A stretch of 63,035 bases of DNA from Solibacillus cecembensis (GTDB lineage Bacteria; Bacillota; Bacilli; Bacillales_A; Planococcaceae), in NCBI RefSeq assembly GCF_001439635.1, contig NZ_LMBZ01000001.1, forward strand, positions 349,103 to 412,137, read 5' to 3'. Below the pieces are notes generated by a model. That model was not told the DNA's origin and made no database searches. It saw nothing but the letters and a program-made list of their open reading frames with translations. The position numbers were made by a program, and so were the translations under genes. Positions 50,778 through 60,958 of this stretch are shown one piece after another; within the stretch, counting starts at the first letter, position 1, and each line of letters starts with the position of its first letter.

Positions 50778-52043
50778 ATGAGTGAGTTATGGAAAAAAAT
50801 CCACTATGCTTGGTGGGTATTATTTGGATTAGTTGTAATGGTCGGAGCAGCAAAAGGCGGTATTATGACGACTGGTGGGTTATTTTTAACGTCAGTTACA
50901 GAAGATCTTGGTATTGGAATGGGCAGTTTAACATTATACTTTAGTATTTCATCCATTGTCACAATGATATCGCTACCATTTGCAGGAAAGCTAATTGCAA
51001 AATATAATATTAGAGTTCTTTTAGTAGCGGCAGTTATTTTGGAGGCAGGCTCTTTTGCGATGTTTGGTTTAATGAACTCGGTATGGGGTTGGTACTTGTT
51101 TGCAATCCCAATGGCAATGGGTTCTGTAATAGTTACACAATTAGCAGGTCCTGTACTGATTAATAATTGGTTTAAGAAGCACAGAGGATTAGCTATCGGT
51201 ATTATGGTGGCAGCTGGCGGTTTAATAGGTGCTTTCCTTCAACCTGTCGCGGGTAACTTAATTGCAAGTGCAGGTTGGAGAAGCACATATATTATTTTAG
51301 GTGTTGGCGTCATGGCAGTCGTTATTCCAATCGTGTTAATAACGATTAGAAAGGCTCCACAACAAAAAGGTTTACAGCCATATGGTATGGAAGATGTGAA
51401 GCAAAAGGATCTACTGAAAGTTTCTACAACAACAAATAGTGGAGTTTCAACGGCTGTAGCGAAAAAATCGAGTGCATTTATCTTTTTACTAATTTTCTTC
51501 TTTTTTGATACATCAATCGCCGCATTTAACCAACATGTTGCGCCATTTGCGATGGGTATAGGCTATGATATTAAGTTTGCAGGGAATGCGATGGGTGCTT
51601 GGTCGGTAGGGGTTGTCATAGGCGCATTATTTTTCGGCTTCCTTAGTGATAAAATAGGTGTGAGAAGTACAGCGACTGCCGCGATGCTTTTAGGACTAGT
51701 TCCAGTTGGCATTCTTATCCTGATTCCTGAAAATCCAATCATGTTTACAATCGCTACCGGTCTTTATGGATTTGTTGTTGCATCTCTCGGAACTTTGGGA
51801 CCACTTTTGACAACAGCGCTATTCGGTAATAAAGAGTTCAGTCAAATTTACGGACTTGCCATAACTGGATTAGCAGTGGCAGGCATTGTTGCATTACCTG
51901 CATATGGCTTTATATTTGAAATAACAGGTAGTTACACGTATGTGTTATATGCTATTTTTGTCATGTTGATCTTAAATGTAGGATCTATTTTCTTCGCATT
52001 TAGAGGGAAAAAGAAGCTAGAAAAAGCAGGACACTGGAAATAA
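50778..52043 (+). CDS. MFS transporter of the oxalate/formate antiporter (OFA) type
   Basis: A 421-residue twelve-helix carrier. It starts with the YAWWVLFGLVVMVGAAKGG segment typical of OFA and monocarboxylate carriers. It has LINNWFKKHRGLAIGIMVAAGGLIGAFLQPVAG (about 126-160) and the second-half DKIGVRSTA loop (about 288-296). Substrates in this family are small carboxylates such as oxalate/formate; the specific one is not known. GGGGACG precedes ATG. It has its own promoter and operator and a strong terminator. Confidence 0.87.
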   Translation: MSELWKKIHYAWWVLFGLVVMVGAAKGGIMTTGGLFLTSVTEDLGIGMGSLTLYFSISSIVTMISLPFAGKLIAKYNIRVLLVAAVILEAGSFAMFGLMNSVWGWYLFAIPMAMGSVIVTQLAGPVLINNWFKKHRGLAIGIMVAAGGLIGAFLQPVAGNLIASAGWRSTYIILGVGVMAVVIPIVLITIRKAPQQKGLQPYGMEDVKQKDLLKVSTTTNSGVSTAVAKKSSAFIFLLIFFFFDTSIAAFNQHVAPFAMGIGYDIKFAGNAMGAWSVGVVIGALFFGFLSDKIGVRSTATAAMLLGLVPVGILILIPENPIMFTIATGLYGFVVASLGTLGPLLTTALFGNKEFSQIYGLAITGLAVAGIVALPAYGFIFEITGSYTYVLYAIFVMLILNVGSIFFAFRGKKKLEKAGHWK

Positions 52044-52069
52044 CGTAAGAGGACAAGTTATAAAATTGA

Positions 52070-52118
52070 AAAACCAGAAACTAGAATTGTAGCATAATTC
52101 TTGTTTCTGGTTTTTTTA
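52070..52118 (+). terminator. Terminator of the OFA-type carrier gene
   Basis: Arms AAAACCAGAAAC and GTTTCTGGTTTT, extended by AGAATT/AATTCT, then Ts. Confidence 0.85.
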
Positions 52119-52161
52119 TTATAAATTTCTTTGTCTTAACCTTTATTGCACATCCGATGTA

Positions 52162-52584
52162 TTAATTAAAGCATTGGAATGTCAGAATGGAATCGCGATT
52201 AATCGTGCTAAATACCCAGCCGAATCGTCCCCAACGGAATCCTAAAATAACATTTCTGGATACAAATGTTGGGAAAAACCAGTAACTATGGCCATTTCTT
52301 TCCCAAATGAATGTATTACGATAAATACAACGTCTAATTCCACTAGAACCAGAGTGTGAACCAGACCTAGATGAAGCTGTTGTCATCGGCATTGCTGGTG
52401 TAAAGTTAGGGGGCGCTGCAGTTGGTGCTGGCGTATTTCCTCCCATTGATGGTTGACTCATGGACGGTGGGTAACCAGGTCCGCCAAATCCTGGAGGTGG
52501 AGAACTAGGGCCACTGAAACTTGGAGGGAAGAATTGATTAAATGGTTGACCATTTGGACTTTCATCAAATTGATTATGATACAA
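52162..52584 (-). CDS. Pro/Gly-rich protein with conserved aromatic tail
   Basis: A 140-residue protein. Residues 1-75 are a low-complexity P/G/S-rich stretch (FFPPSFSGPSSPPPGFGGPG). Residues 84-140 are a conserved-looking aromatic domain (CIYRNTFIWERNGHSYWFFPTFVSRNVILGFRW) ending FQCFN, with two cysteines far apart. The layout is that of small spore-coat or surface proteins in bacilli, without a signal peptide; this is a guess from composition. The TTG start has GAAGG 8-9 nt upstream. Confidence 0.7.
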   Translation of the reverse strand: MYHNQFDESPNGQPFNQFFPPSFSGPSSPPPGFGGPGYPPSMSQPSMGGNTPAPTAAPPNFTPAMPMTTASSRSGSHSGSSGIRRCIYRNTFIWERNGHSYWFFPTFVSRNVILGFRWGRFGWVFSTINRDSILTFQCFN

Positions 52585-52789
52585 AATGCATACCTTCTTT
52601 CATTAGTAATCCATATAAGTTATGTGAAAAAATGAATGGCATAGTGGGAATTCGCCTGATTTTATAAACAAAGCCATATTTGCGCTCTATTTTGGTAATC
52701 ACAAGCAATTATAAATGTCATATAATCCTAAATATTTGAATAAGGTGCTTAAGAGTTGTTTTGGATTCGATAAATTAGAGGGTGAACCG

Positions 52790-53842
52790 ATGAAAAAAAG
52801 TATGCAAATAGGTGGCGCATTTGTCGGGATGATTGTTGGTGCGGGCTTTGCATCTGGACAAGAAATTATGCAATATTTTACAAGCTTTGGACTTAAGGGA
52901 ATGATTGGCGGAGTTATTGCGATGATTGCCTTTGCTTTATTAGGAATGACGCTTGCACAGTTAGGCTCAGATTTTCAAACAACGTCTCACAAAGAGGTAG
53001 TCTATTACTTAGGTGGACGTTATATTGGACTAATTTTAGATTTTTTAATTACGGTTTTGCTATTTGGTGTAGCCGTTGTCATGTTTGCTGGTGCGGGCGC
53101 TACATTCCAACAAATGTTTGACATTGATTCGATGGTTGGTAGCACGATTATGGTAGTAGTGACCATCATTAGTCTATTTTTAAATGTAAAAAGTATCATT
53201 AATTTAATTGCGCTTCTTACACCATACTTAATGACGATCATTTTTGTCATATTAATCTATTCCTTATTTACAATGGAAATTTCTCTTTCCGAGGCAAATG
53301 TAATCGCGCAAACTCAAACTTCCGCAGCGTCAAACTGGTTTGTTAGTACATTGCTGTATGTTTCATATAACTTAGCGGCAGGCGCGGCGATGTTAATTGT
53401 AATGGGGGGAACCGTAAAAAATCGCAAAGTAGCTGGCATGGGTGGTATTTTTGGGGGGATTATGCTAGGAGTTTTAATTCTTTTAATTAATGTAACAATG
53501 CTTGTGAAGATGGATGTTGTTGCAGGGGTGGATATGCCTACACTTGAATTAGCCAACAAAATTCATCCTGTAGTAGGTGTTCTGATGGCGATTGTACTAC
53601 TTGGAATGATGTACAATACCGCGGTTGGGATGATTTATGCATTTACAGTTCGTTTTGTTGGACCGAAAGATAATATGTTTAAACCTACTGTAGTTTTCGT
53701 GGGGTTACTTGGACTTTGGGTAAGCTTAGTAGGTTTCACAACATTGGTTGGAAAAGTCTATTCAACAATGGGTTATTTAGGATTTGTATTAATTATTACG
53801 ATTATTATGACGTGGTTTCGGAAAACTAAAAAAAGAGCATAA
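52790..53842 (+). CDS. ykvI: YkvI-family membrane protein, copy 2
   Basis: A 350-residue paralogue of the gene at 47775, nearly colinear over the full length (MKKSMQIGGAFVGMIVGAGFASGQEIMQYFTSFG; the same NLAAGAAMLIVMGGTVK and GVDMPTLELAN segments). Copy 2 lacks the last eight residues of copy 1. ATG 52790 has GAGGGTG upstream. The 75 nt before it resemble the leader of copy 1 (AATCCT, GGTGCTTAAG), so promoter and leader were duplicated together with the gene. Confidence 0.85.
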   Translation: MKKSMQIGGAFVGMIVGAGFASGQEIMQYFTSFGLKGMIGGVIAMIAFALLGMTLAQLGSDFQTTSHKEVVYYLGGRYIGLILDFLITVLLFGVAVVMFAGAGATFQQMFDIDSMVGSTIMVVVTIISLFLNVKSIINLIALLTPYLMTIIFVILIYSLFTMEISLSEANVIAQTQTSAASNWFVSTLLYVSYNLAAGAAMLIVMGGTVKNRKVAGMGGIFGGIMLGVLILLINVTMLVKMDVVAGVDMPTLELANKIHPVVGVLMAIVLLGMMYNTAVGMIYAFTVRFVGPKDNMFKPTVVFVGLLGLWVSLVGFTTLVGKVYSTMGYLGFVLIITIIMTWFRKTKKRA

Positions 53843-53845
53843 TTT

Positions 53846-53877
53846 AACGCACTTCCTAAGCAGAGGTGCGTTTTTTG
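53846..53877 (+). terminator. Terminator of ykvI copy 2
   Basis: Arms AACGCACTTC and GAGGTGCGTT followed by Ts. Confidence 0.85.
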
Positions 53878-53896
53878 AGTGCTAGAAATAACGTAT

Positions 53897-54232
53897 TTAT
53901 TGCTCTGTTTTAAGTATCTTCGAGTGCGTAATAAACGCAAATCCTTCAACGCTTTCAAGTGAAAAGGAAGCACCCTGTCCTTCGATTGCATCGACAATGA
54001 TTTGCATATGCTTCATATATTCATATTGTTTTTTATCAATATAGTAGGGCACACCCCCAATCTCACCGACTAATAGATTTTGACTACTCATATAATGCCC
54101 GTCTGTTTGATAGCACATTGGAACCGTACCGTCACAGCAGCCTGCAGATTGCTCGAACAGGATATTGCCATGCTTGTTTTTTAGTAATTCGATCACATCC
54201 ACTGCTTTTTGAGTTGCGATTAATTTCTCCAT
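53897..54232 (-). CDS. DUF779 protein associated with acetaldehyde dehydrogenase
   Basis: A 111-residue protein of the DUF779 family, nearly always encoded behind an ExaC/AldA-type aldehyde dehydrogenase. It has the conserved FEQSAGCCDGTVPMCY (about 26-41, three cysteines) and VPYYIDKKQYEYMKHMQIIVDAIEGQGASFSLE. The exact function is unknown; a metal or thiol role is suggested by the cysteines. The GAGGTG site is upstream. It is separated from the dehydrogenase by a strong hairpin that may reduce its expression. Confidence 0.9.
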   Translation of the reverse strand: MEKLIATQKAVDVIELLKNKHGNILFEQSAGCCDGTVPMCYQTDGHYMSSQNLLVGEIGGVPYYIDKKQYEYMKHMQIIVDAIEGQGASFSLESVEGFAFITHSKILKTEQ

Positions 54233-54264
54233 TTGTATTCACCTCTTGGAATTAAGTTAAAAGT

Positions 54265-54292
54265 CCCCCGTTTAATTGAAATTAAACGGGGG
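54265..54292 (-). terminator. Intercistronic hairpin between dehydrogenase and DUF779 genes
   Basis: Thirteen-base perfect arms CCCCCGTTTAATT and AATTAAACGGGGG with a two-base loop, followed on the minus strand by ACTTTTAAC. The short T run suggests a partial terminator or mRNA-stabilising structure. Confidence 0.7.
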
Positions 54293-54313
54293 ATAGATTA
54301 GTAGATTGACGGC

Positions 54314-55834
54314 TTAGAAGAAACCTTGTGGTGATTTGTTGTAGCTTACTAACATACATTTCGTTTGTTGGTAATGTTCTAACATCATTAAATGGTTTTC
54401 ACGGCCAATACCTGATTTTTTGAATCCACCGAATGCAGCATGTGCAGGATATTGGTGGTAAGTATTTGTCCACACACGGCCAGCTTGGATGCCACGAACT
54501 GCGCGGTAAGCTGTATCCATATTACGAGACCATACACCCGCTCCTAAACCGAATTCAGTATCATTAGCGATTTCCATTGCTTCTTCAAAAGTAGAGAATG
54601 TCGTTACAGATAATACTGGACCAAAGATTTCTTCTTGGAAGATACGCATTTTGTTGTCACCTTTGAAGATTGTTGGTGCGACATAGTATCCACCTTCTTG
54701 ATCTTCGTCTAATTTGTTTTGGTAACCACCGATTAATAATTCAGCGCCTTCTTCTTTACCGATTTCAATATAAGAAAGAATTTTTGTTAATTGTTCGTTA
54801 GAAGCTTGTGCACCCATCATTACCTCTGAATCTAGTGGGTTACCAATTTTGATTGCTTTAACGCGTTCTAATACACGCTCCATGAATTTGTCATAGATTG
54901 ATTCGTGTACTAATGCACGAGACGGACAAGTACAAATTTCGCCAGAGTTTAATGCGAACATAACTAAACCTTCAATTGCTTTATCTAAGTACTCATCATC
55001 AGCATCCATTACATCTGGGAAGAAGACGTTTGGTGATTTACCACCAAGCTCTAATGTTACAGGAATAATGTTCTCTGTAGCGTATTGCATAATTAAACGA
55101 CCAACGCCAGTTGAACCAGTGAAGGCAACTTTATTAATACGTGGGTTTGTAGCAAGTGGTTTACCAACTTCTACACCGTAACCGTTTACAATATTGAATA
55201 CACCTTTTGGTAATAAGTCTTGAATTAATTCAACTAATACTAAGATTGAAGCAGGTGTTTGCTCAGCTGGTTTCATTACGATTGTATTACCCGCAGCTAA
55301 TGCAGGAGCGATTTTCCAAACAGCCATTAATAATGGGAAGTTCCAAGGAATGATTTGACCTACAACACCGATAGGTTCATGGAAATGGTATGCTACTGTA
55401 TCATTATCGATTTGAGAAATACCGCCTTCTTGCGCGCGAATCGCACCAGCAAAGTAACGGAAGTGATCAATTGCAAGTGGAATATCAGCGTTTAAAGTTT
55501 CACGTACAGCTTTACCGTTGTCCCAAGTTTCTGCAACAGCGATCATTTCTAAGTTTTGTTCAATGCGGTCTGCAATTCTATTTAAAATGTTCGCGCGGTA
55601 AGCAACTGAAGTCATACCCCAAGCATCTTTTGCTGCATGTGCTGCATCAAGCGCTAATTCAATATCAGCTTCTTTAGAACGTGCCACTTTTGTATATACT
55701 TTCCCAGTTATAGGGGATTTTACGTCAAAATATTCGCCGCCCACTGGTGCTACCCATTCGCCACCAATAAAGTTTTCGTATTGCTCTTTGAAGTTTACTA
55801 CTGCACCAGCAGTGTTAGGATTTGAATAAATCAT
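54314..55834 (-). CDS. NAD+-dependent acetaldehyde dehydrogenase (ExaC/AldA type)
   Basis: A 506-residue ALDH-superfamily enzyme oxidising acetaldehyde (or similar aldehydes) to the acid. Landmarks: [34 protein letters not shown] (about 153-186), [14 protein letters not shown] with the general base Glu, [15 protein letters not shown] with the catalytic Cys, and the C-terminal [22 protein letters not shown]. The pairing with DUF779 fits ethanol/acetaldehyde metabolism. Codon choice is very regular, as in highly expressed genes. TAGGAG precedes the ATG. Confidence 0.93.
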   Translation of the reverse strand: MIYSNPNTAGAVVNFKEQYENFIGGEWVAPVGGEYFDVKSPITGKVYTKVARSKEADIELALDAAHAAKDAWGMTSVAYRANILNRIADRIEQNLEMIAVAETWDNGKAVRETLNADIPLAIDHFRYFAGAIRAQEGGISQIDNDTVAYHFHEPIGVVGQIIPWNFPLLMAVWKIAPALAAGNTIVMKPAEQTPASILVLVELIQDLLPKGVFNIVNGYGVEVGKPLATNPRINKVAFTGSTGVGRLIMQYATENIIPVTLELGGKSPNVFFPDVMDADDEYLDKAIEGLVMFALNSGEICTCPSRALVHESIYDKFMERVLERVKAIKIGNPLDSEVMMGAQASNEQLTKILSYIEIGKEEGAELLIGGYQNKLDEDQEGGYYVAPTIFKGDNKMRIFQEEIFGPVLSVTTFSTFEEAMEIANDTEFGLGAGVWSRNMDTAYRAVRGIQAGRVWTNTYHQYPAHAAFGGFKKSGIGRENHLMMLEHYQQTKCMLVSYNKSPQGFF

Positions 55835-56312
55835 TATATAAAACTCCTATCATCAATCTCGTATTTAAAGTTGAATGAACTTTATACTTAAATTATGCAT
55901 AAGGAGATTAGATTTAACAAATGAAAAGGCTTACAAAGAAATATTGTGAAATCACTTTGGGAGGGAAAGTTGTATATTATTTTGAATAAAACTAAAAATG
56001 GTTGTATTGATACAGTCGGTTTTATATAGATAATTGAATGATGGGGCACCTATATATCGATATATTATTATAATTATTTTGATATACAACAAAAGTGAGT
56101 GATAGATATAAGGTGAATATAAACTAATTTATATGAATAAAAATTCTCTCCTTATTTCTGTGTGATGTAAGGTTAAATTGGATTTCAATAAAATAATGTC
56201 TAGTAAAAACTCTTAATCAATTTTCAAAAGGGCTTTAACTTTATTTGACGTTAAGCTTTAAAGAATGTTCGCCGATAAAATGATTGGTGAATACAAAAGG
56301 AGAGATGTAGAA
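55835..56312. other. Gene-free divergent region
   Basis: AT-rich gap between the dehydrogenase gene (minus) and a surface-protein gene (plus). It contains the inverted repeat AAAGTT-GAATG-AACTTT (55867-55883) in the dehydrogenase leader, a possible operator. I see no supported reading frame or RNA gene in the rest. Confidence 0.5.
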
Positions 56313-58001
56313 GTGAGAAAAATTCAAGTAATGTTTTCCATGATGATGCTATTAATGACTGTTTTAACTGTTTCGAAAGTAGAGGCAAAGGAAATTGAGG
56401 CAACTCCAACGATGACGGATATTTTGTTAAATGATGAGCTTTATACTGCGGGTGTATATAACATTGAAGGCAATAATTATTTCCAGCTCCGCGATGTAGC
56501 ACAAATTTTATCAGAAGGGTCGAGTAAGTTTGATATTGGATGGGATCAAAAAAACAAAATGATTCAAATTATCCCAAAGAAACAATATTCGTTTGACTAT
56601 GCTACGTATGATTACGCGAAAGATGATTCCTATAACATTACATACAATGAAACAAAGCTATTGAAAGACGATAAAATCTTCTCAATGAAAGCATACATAA
56701 TTGACAATGCTACTTATTTTCAGTTACGAGAATTATCAGCAATTCTTGGTATTGAAGTAGGCTATGATGCCAAGGAAAATAAAGTAACAGTGAAAACGGA
56801 GCCAATCGCAGGTGTTCATTACATTGGTAAAGTGAATTTTGACGGAACTAATTTAAAATCGGGTGAGCATCCTCGATGGGCAGAACCTGTTACTAGTTTT
56901 ATCTATGAAAATAGTAATAATACGATTACAACAGTTGATGTAAATGATGAAATTACGATTACAACATATGATCCAAACTACAAAGTGCAAGCAACAAAAG
57001 AATTAAAATTAGAGCTCCCAATTTTCGGAACATTTTATAGCGGGGAACAGTTTAACTACATTTCGTATGGTCAAGAAAATAAGGAAGAAACAAATAAAGA
57101 AGTCATCCGAGTTGTTAAGTATGACAAAAACTTTAACCGAATTGCGGCTGCATCGATTACGGGAGATGCAATCACTACAACTATACCATTTAATTCGGCA
57201 ACAGGACGTATGGCAGAGCAGGGAGATGTTTTGGCTTATCATACATCACGTACGCGTTATACAGGTGATGATGGACTGAACCACCAATCGCAATTAACAT
57301 TTGAAATTAATACGCAGACGATGCAAGTAATGAATGAGCTAAAGCCGTTTCCATGGAATCATGTAAGCCACTCATTTGACCAATATGTGCTGTTTGATGG
57401 AAATTCACCTGTATATTTAGATCATGGGGATGCGTATCCGCGCTCATTAGTATTAAATCGAGGTAATTCTAAAGATAATTCAAAATCTATTTTTGAAATT
57501 TCAGGTGCTACAGGTGCCAATGTAACAGGCGTTTCAATTGGTGGATTTGAACAATCAAACGACCATCTTTTAGTAGCCTTTAACTCAATCAATCAAAATA
57601 ATAATTATGGGTATACATCGTTTGACTTAGTAGGTGGCGATGTGAATAAGCGAAATATTTACGTGTATGCAGTGGAAAAAGGCTTTACTAAGGAACAAGG
57701 AAATATAATAAAAACGGAAATTGCAAATTATGAAAAATCCAATTTGTACACAACGACTCCAACGCTTGTTAAAGTCAATAATGATAAATTCGTAGTGCTA
57801 TGGCAAGAATATACGGAAAATTCAAACGCTGAGGATTTTAAATTTGTTTATTTAAATGGCAAGGGCGAGATGACATCAGCTGTGCAAACATTGCCTGACT
57901 TCGAATTATCAAAAGTCCAGCCAATCGTTATAAACAACAAACTTATTTGGTTTACTACGAAAGGTAATAAAAAAACAGTTTATGAAATGAAAATGGATTA
58001 A
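56313..58001 (+). CDS. Exported protein with copper-amine-oxidase N-terminal (stalk) domain
   Basis: A 562-residue exported protein. Signal peptide 1-26 (KIQVMFSMMMLLMTVLTVSKVEAK). The copper-amine-oxidase-N 'stalk' domain at about 32-160 has paired motifs (NNYFQLRDVAQILSEG...FDIGWD and ATYFQLRELSAILGIEVGYDAKENKVTV). The remainder is a beta-rich, probably propeller-like domain. No catalytic amine-oxidase part is present; in Firmicutes this stalk domain often occurs in cell-wall proteins. GTG 56313 is preferred for AAAGGAGAG upstream and direct entry into the signal peptide. Confidence 0.8.
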   Translation: MRKIQVMFSMMMLLMTVLTVSKVEAKEIEATPTMTDILLNDELYTAGVYNIEGNNYFQLRDVAQILSEGSSKFDIGWDQKNKMIQIIPKKQYSFDYATYDYAKDDSYNITYNETKLLKDDKIFSMKAYIIDNATYFQLRELSAILGIEVGYDAKENKVTVKTEPIAGVHYIGKVNFDGTNLKSGEHPRWAEPVTSFIYENSNNTITTVDVNDEITITTYDPNYKVQATKELKLELPIFGTFYSGEQFNYISYGQENKEETNKEVIRVVKYDKNFNRIAAASITGDAITTTIPFNSATGRMAEQGDVLAYHTSRTRYTGDDGLNHQSQLTFEINTQTMQVMNELKPFPWNHVSHSFDQYVLFDGNSPVYLDHGDAYPRSLVLNRGNSKDNSKSIFEISGATGANVTGVSIGGFEQSNDHLLVAFNSINQNNNYGYTSFDLVGGDVNKRNIYVYAVEKGFTKEQGNIIKTEIANYEKSNLYTTTPTLVKVNNDKFVVLWQEYTENSNAEDFKFVYLNGKGEMTSAVQTLPDFELSKVQPIVINNKLIWFTTKGNKKTVYEMKMD

Positions 58002-58016
58002 TAAGATCGTGTAAAC

Positions 58017-58060
58017 AAAGAAGTATCAAGGAACTAAATGTCCTTGATACTTCTTTTTGA
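58017..58060. terminator. Bidirectional terminator
   Basis: Perfect sixteen-base arms (58017-58032 and 58041-58056) followed by TTTTT. It lies between convergent genes. Confidence 0.88.
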
Positions 58061-58100
58061 AATGTTATAGATAGCTAGCCAAACATTAATAGCATCTCTT

Positions 58101-59291
58101 TTATGCTACTTGCTTCTGTTTTTGATCCAAACGATAACTAAAGAAAGTTAGCAGAGCTGCACCGACTGCCACGATTCCACCGACCCATGTAACATTCATT
58201 AAATCCCCCTGATGGTAGACAATGCCGCCTAATGCAGAACCAAAAGCGATCCCTACATTACTTGCTACTGGCATAAGTGAAGCAGCGAGCCCTGTTGCTT
58301 TTGGCTGATAAATTTCAGCAAGGTCGATTAAATAAAGCTGTGTAGATGTTGTTAAAAGGATGGCCATTAACGACATGAATCCAATATTTATGAGACCTAA
58401 TGTAAAATGATTTGTCGTCCAAAATAAACTTGTCAAAACAACAGCCTGTACAAGAAATACAAATCGAAGGCGGCCGATTGCATTGTGGCTGGCGATTTTA
58501 CCAGCAAGTATATTACTGAAAATCGAAATAAATCCGTATGCAAATAATACTAAACTAACCGATTGACTTGGTACTTCCATTCCATGCAAAATAGGAACTA
58601 GGTACGTAAAGACTGTATAAGTTGCACCAAATCCGAGTGCAGGAATGAAAAAGGCCATTAAAATTCTTGGATTGACCAATAAAGAAACTTGATCCCGGAT
58701 AGAACTGCGCAATTGGCTGAGTCCATTAGGCAAGACAAAAAAGGATGTTAAAAATGCTAAGCCTCCAAGGAAAGTTGTTAGCATGAACGTGGCATTCCAG
58801 CCGTACGATTCAGCAATGACAATACCGAGTGGGACACCAACGACATTCGCAAGTGTAAATCCACCGAAAACGAATGATATCGCCAATCCGCGTTTGTTAC
58901 TAGGCATCGTTTCACTTGCAACGATCATCGCTAAAGATATTAATACGCCCGTTACAACCGCTGTCATAATTCGAAGGGTAAGGAGCATGACGTAATTCGT
59001 TGAAATGACACACAAAGCATTGAAAACGATGAAAAAAACTATCAATAACAACATCCATTTCCGCTTTGGAAAATGACTTGTTGCTGACATTACGAGCGGT
59101 GTGGCGATGGCAAACGTAATGGCAAATGCAGAAACAAGTGTGCCTGCCATTGCATTTGTTATTTGAAGGCTTGAGGAAATCTCGGTTAAGATTCCGACAA
59201 TCATAAATTCACTTGTCCCGAGAACAAATGTTAATAAAGTAAGTGTGAAGATGAGCAACCAATGTCGCTTCGTTAATGGTGTGGAGTGCAT
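58101..59291 (-). CDS. MFS transporter, DHA1/AraJ-like
   Basis: A 396-residue twelve-helix exporter of the DHA1 group. It opens WLLIFTLTLLTFVLGTSEFMIVGILTEI, the start typical of AraJ/YdhP/chloramphenicol-type exporters (TSEF in helix 1), and has LRIMTAVVTGVLISLAMIVASETMPSNKRGLAISFVFGGFTLANVVGVPLG. Substrates are drugs, sugars or purines. AAGAGGTA precedes ATG. It is convergent with the stalk-domain gene and stands alone. Confidence 0.88.
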   Translation of the reverse strand: MHSTPLTKRHWLLIFTLTLLTFVLGTSEFMIVGILTEISSSLQITNAMAGTLVSAFAITFAIATPLVMSATSHFPKRKWMLLLIVFFIVFNALCVISTNYVMLLTLRIMTAVVTGVLISLAMIVASETMPSNKRGLAISFVFGGFTLANVVGVPLGIVIAESYGWNATFMLTTFLGGLAFLTSFFVLPNGLSQLRSSIRDQVSLLVNPRILMAFFIPALGFGATYTVFTYLVPILHGMEVPSQSVSLVLFAYGFISIFSNILAGKIASHNAIGRLRFVFLVQAVVLTSLFWTTNHFTLGLINIGFMSLMAILLTTSTQLYLIDLAEIYQPKATGLAASLMPVASNVGIAFGSALGGIVYHQGDLMNVTWVGGIVAVGAALLTFFSYRLDQKQKQVA

Positions 59292-59400
59292 AAGTACCTC
59301 TTTTCTTAGATGAATATAAATGTGTTATATAGTATAAAACAACCTACATATCATACCATATCAAGTTTGTTGATTAACTGAGTTTTACCAAAATGCTAAT

Positions 59401-59462
59401 AAAAAAAAGAGATTCCATGTAAAATGTAAGGTACCACACCAACATTTACAGGAGGAATCTCT
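59401..59462 (-). terminator. Long terminator of the kinase/regulator operon
   Basis: Minus strand hairpin AGAGATTCC...GGAATCTCT with an inner TGTAAATGT/ACATTTTACA stem, followed by eight Ts. The rest of the 59.29-59.54 kb gap shows no supported gene. Confidence 0.85.
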
Positions 59463-59542
59463 AGGCTTGTGAATCCCATGATTTTTACACTACTTTAAAA
59501 CTTTATTTCTCAGGAAGAAAATGACGAGATTTTAGTTGAGCT

Positions 59543-60958
59543 TCAGTATTGCTCGAGTGGATGAATTGGCAATTGGATAACAAATACAGTTTTAAAAGGA
59601 ACACTCGAGAAGGTGACTGTTCCACCATGGAAGGAAATAATTTCTTTGACAATAGAAAGTCCAATGCCAAGACCTACTCCTTTTCTGCTGCTATCAACAC
59701 GGTAGAATCGTTCAAAAACATGTTCTTGATTCTCTATTGGAATGCCAAGTCCTTTATCGATAACTGTCATGAATAGGGAACCATTCTTTTTCGAAAGCCC
59801 GAGTTCAAGATATTGGCCATCCGAACCGTAACGTATCGCGTTGTCCAATAAATTTCGCAATGCCCTTTCGATTAGAGAGGCATCGATCCAAGCATGAATA
59901 TCTTCATCGGGGATATTTACTTGAACAGTGAAGTATTGTCCTTCTAAAAACATCAAGTAGTCTACAGCAATTTTTCTCATCATCTCAGATACATTATGCT
60001 TTGTAATAGATAATTCGAAATTTCCCTCGTCTTGTCTTGTAATATCTAATAATTGATCTAAAAGCGTATTCATATAACGAGAGCGTTGTAGTAAAATCTT
60101 AGCACTCGCTTGCAATTCCTTCTCGTCTTTATACAATCCAGTTCGAATCATTTCTGCATAGCCTAGAATCATTGTTAAAGGAGTGCGTAGGTCATGGGAA
60201 AGATTAGATAGTAGTAGCTTACGTCTGTTGCTAAATTGCTTGATTTGTTCGGCTTGATTTTGAATACGGAGTGCCATGGCATTATAATGTGTAGTTAGCT
60301 GTCCGATTTCATCTTTTTTCATGTCATCTAGTAAAGTGATGTCACTATGAAGGTTAAGCTGTTCTATAGCATGATTGAGCTTGTTAATGCGTTTTTTCAT
60401 GGAATAGAAAAACCATAGAGATAGTATATAAGGAACTAAGAAGGCTACAATTAACGGTAACATAAAAGCTAACAAGATTTTAAAGGAGCGCATGAAAAAA
60501 TAAAATTGTCCTTGTTTCAACGCATCACTGGACAAACCTATTAGTAGATAATAGTGTTGATCATTTTGGCTAATGGAAAAAGTTAGTGTTACTGGCCCAT
60601 CAGCACCCCAAAGACTTTCTGGCATAAGAAGCATACGATCGGCAAGTTGTTTAAAATCATACTTTTTCTTTTCTCCGAGGGTATCATAAATTGTTGATCC
60701 GTCAGCTGCAACCCATTCAAAATGAATTTTAGGGTGGTTTTTATAAGCACCATCCAGTATGGGCTTTATATCTGCTGCATGAAAAGCTTGCTGCGTTGTT
60801 ATCGTAGTAAGAATTTCTTGCGAGAGGTTGTTTAAGCTATTTAAATTATATCCCCTATCACTTATTTTCCCTATTAAAAGACTAAGTGAAACAAACAGAA
60901 GAATACTGGCAATTGCACTAACGAGCATAAGCAGCCATAGCTTTGTTTGATTTTTCAT
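59543..60958 (-). CDS. Sensor histidine kinase
   Basis: A 471-residue membrane kinase. TM1 is about 8-28, the extracellular part about 30-160, TM2 about 162-188, and HAMP about 190-245. The HisKA segment has LLSNLSHDLRTPLTMILGYAEMI (His near 257). The ATPase domain has LIERALRNLLDNAIRYG, DKGLGIP, FERFYRVDSSRKGVGLGIGLSIVKEI. The start overlaps the stop of the regulator gene by 4 nt (ATGA), showing translational coupling. It faces an SLH protein gene across the regulator's promoter region. Confidence 0.9.
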   Translation of the reverse strand: MKNQTKLWLLMLVSAIASILLFVSLSLLIGKISDRGYNLNSLNNLSQEILTTITTQQAFHAADIKPILDGAYKNHPKIHFEWVAADGSTIYDTLGEKKKYDFKQLADRMLLMPESLWGADGPVTLTFSISQNDQHYYLLIGLSSDALKQGQFYFFMRSFKILLAFMLPLIVAFLVPYILSLWFFYSMKKRINKLNHAIEQLNLHSDITLLDDMKKDEIGQLTTHYNAMALRIQNQAEQIKQFSNRRKLLLSNLSHDLRTPLTMILGYAEMIRTGLYKDEKELQASAKILLQRSRYMNTLLDQLLDITRQDEGNFELSITKHNVSEMMRKIAVDYLMFLEGQYFTVQVNIPDEDIHAWIDASLIERALRNLLDNAIRYGSDGQYLELGLSKKNGSLFMTVIDKGLGIPIENQEHVFERFYRVDSSRKGVGLGIGLSIVKEIISFHGGTVTFSSVPFKTVFVIQLPIHPLEQY

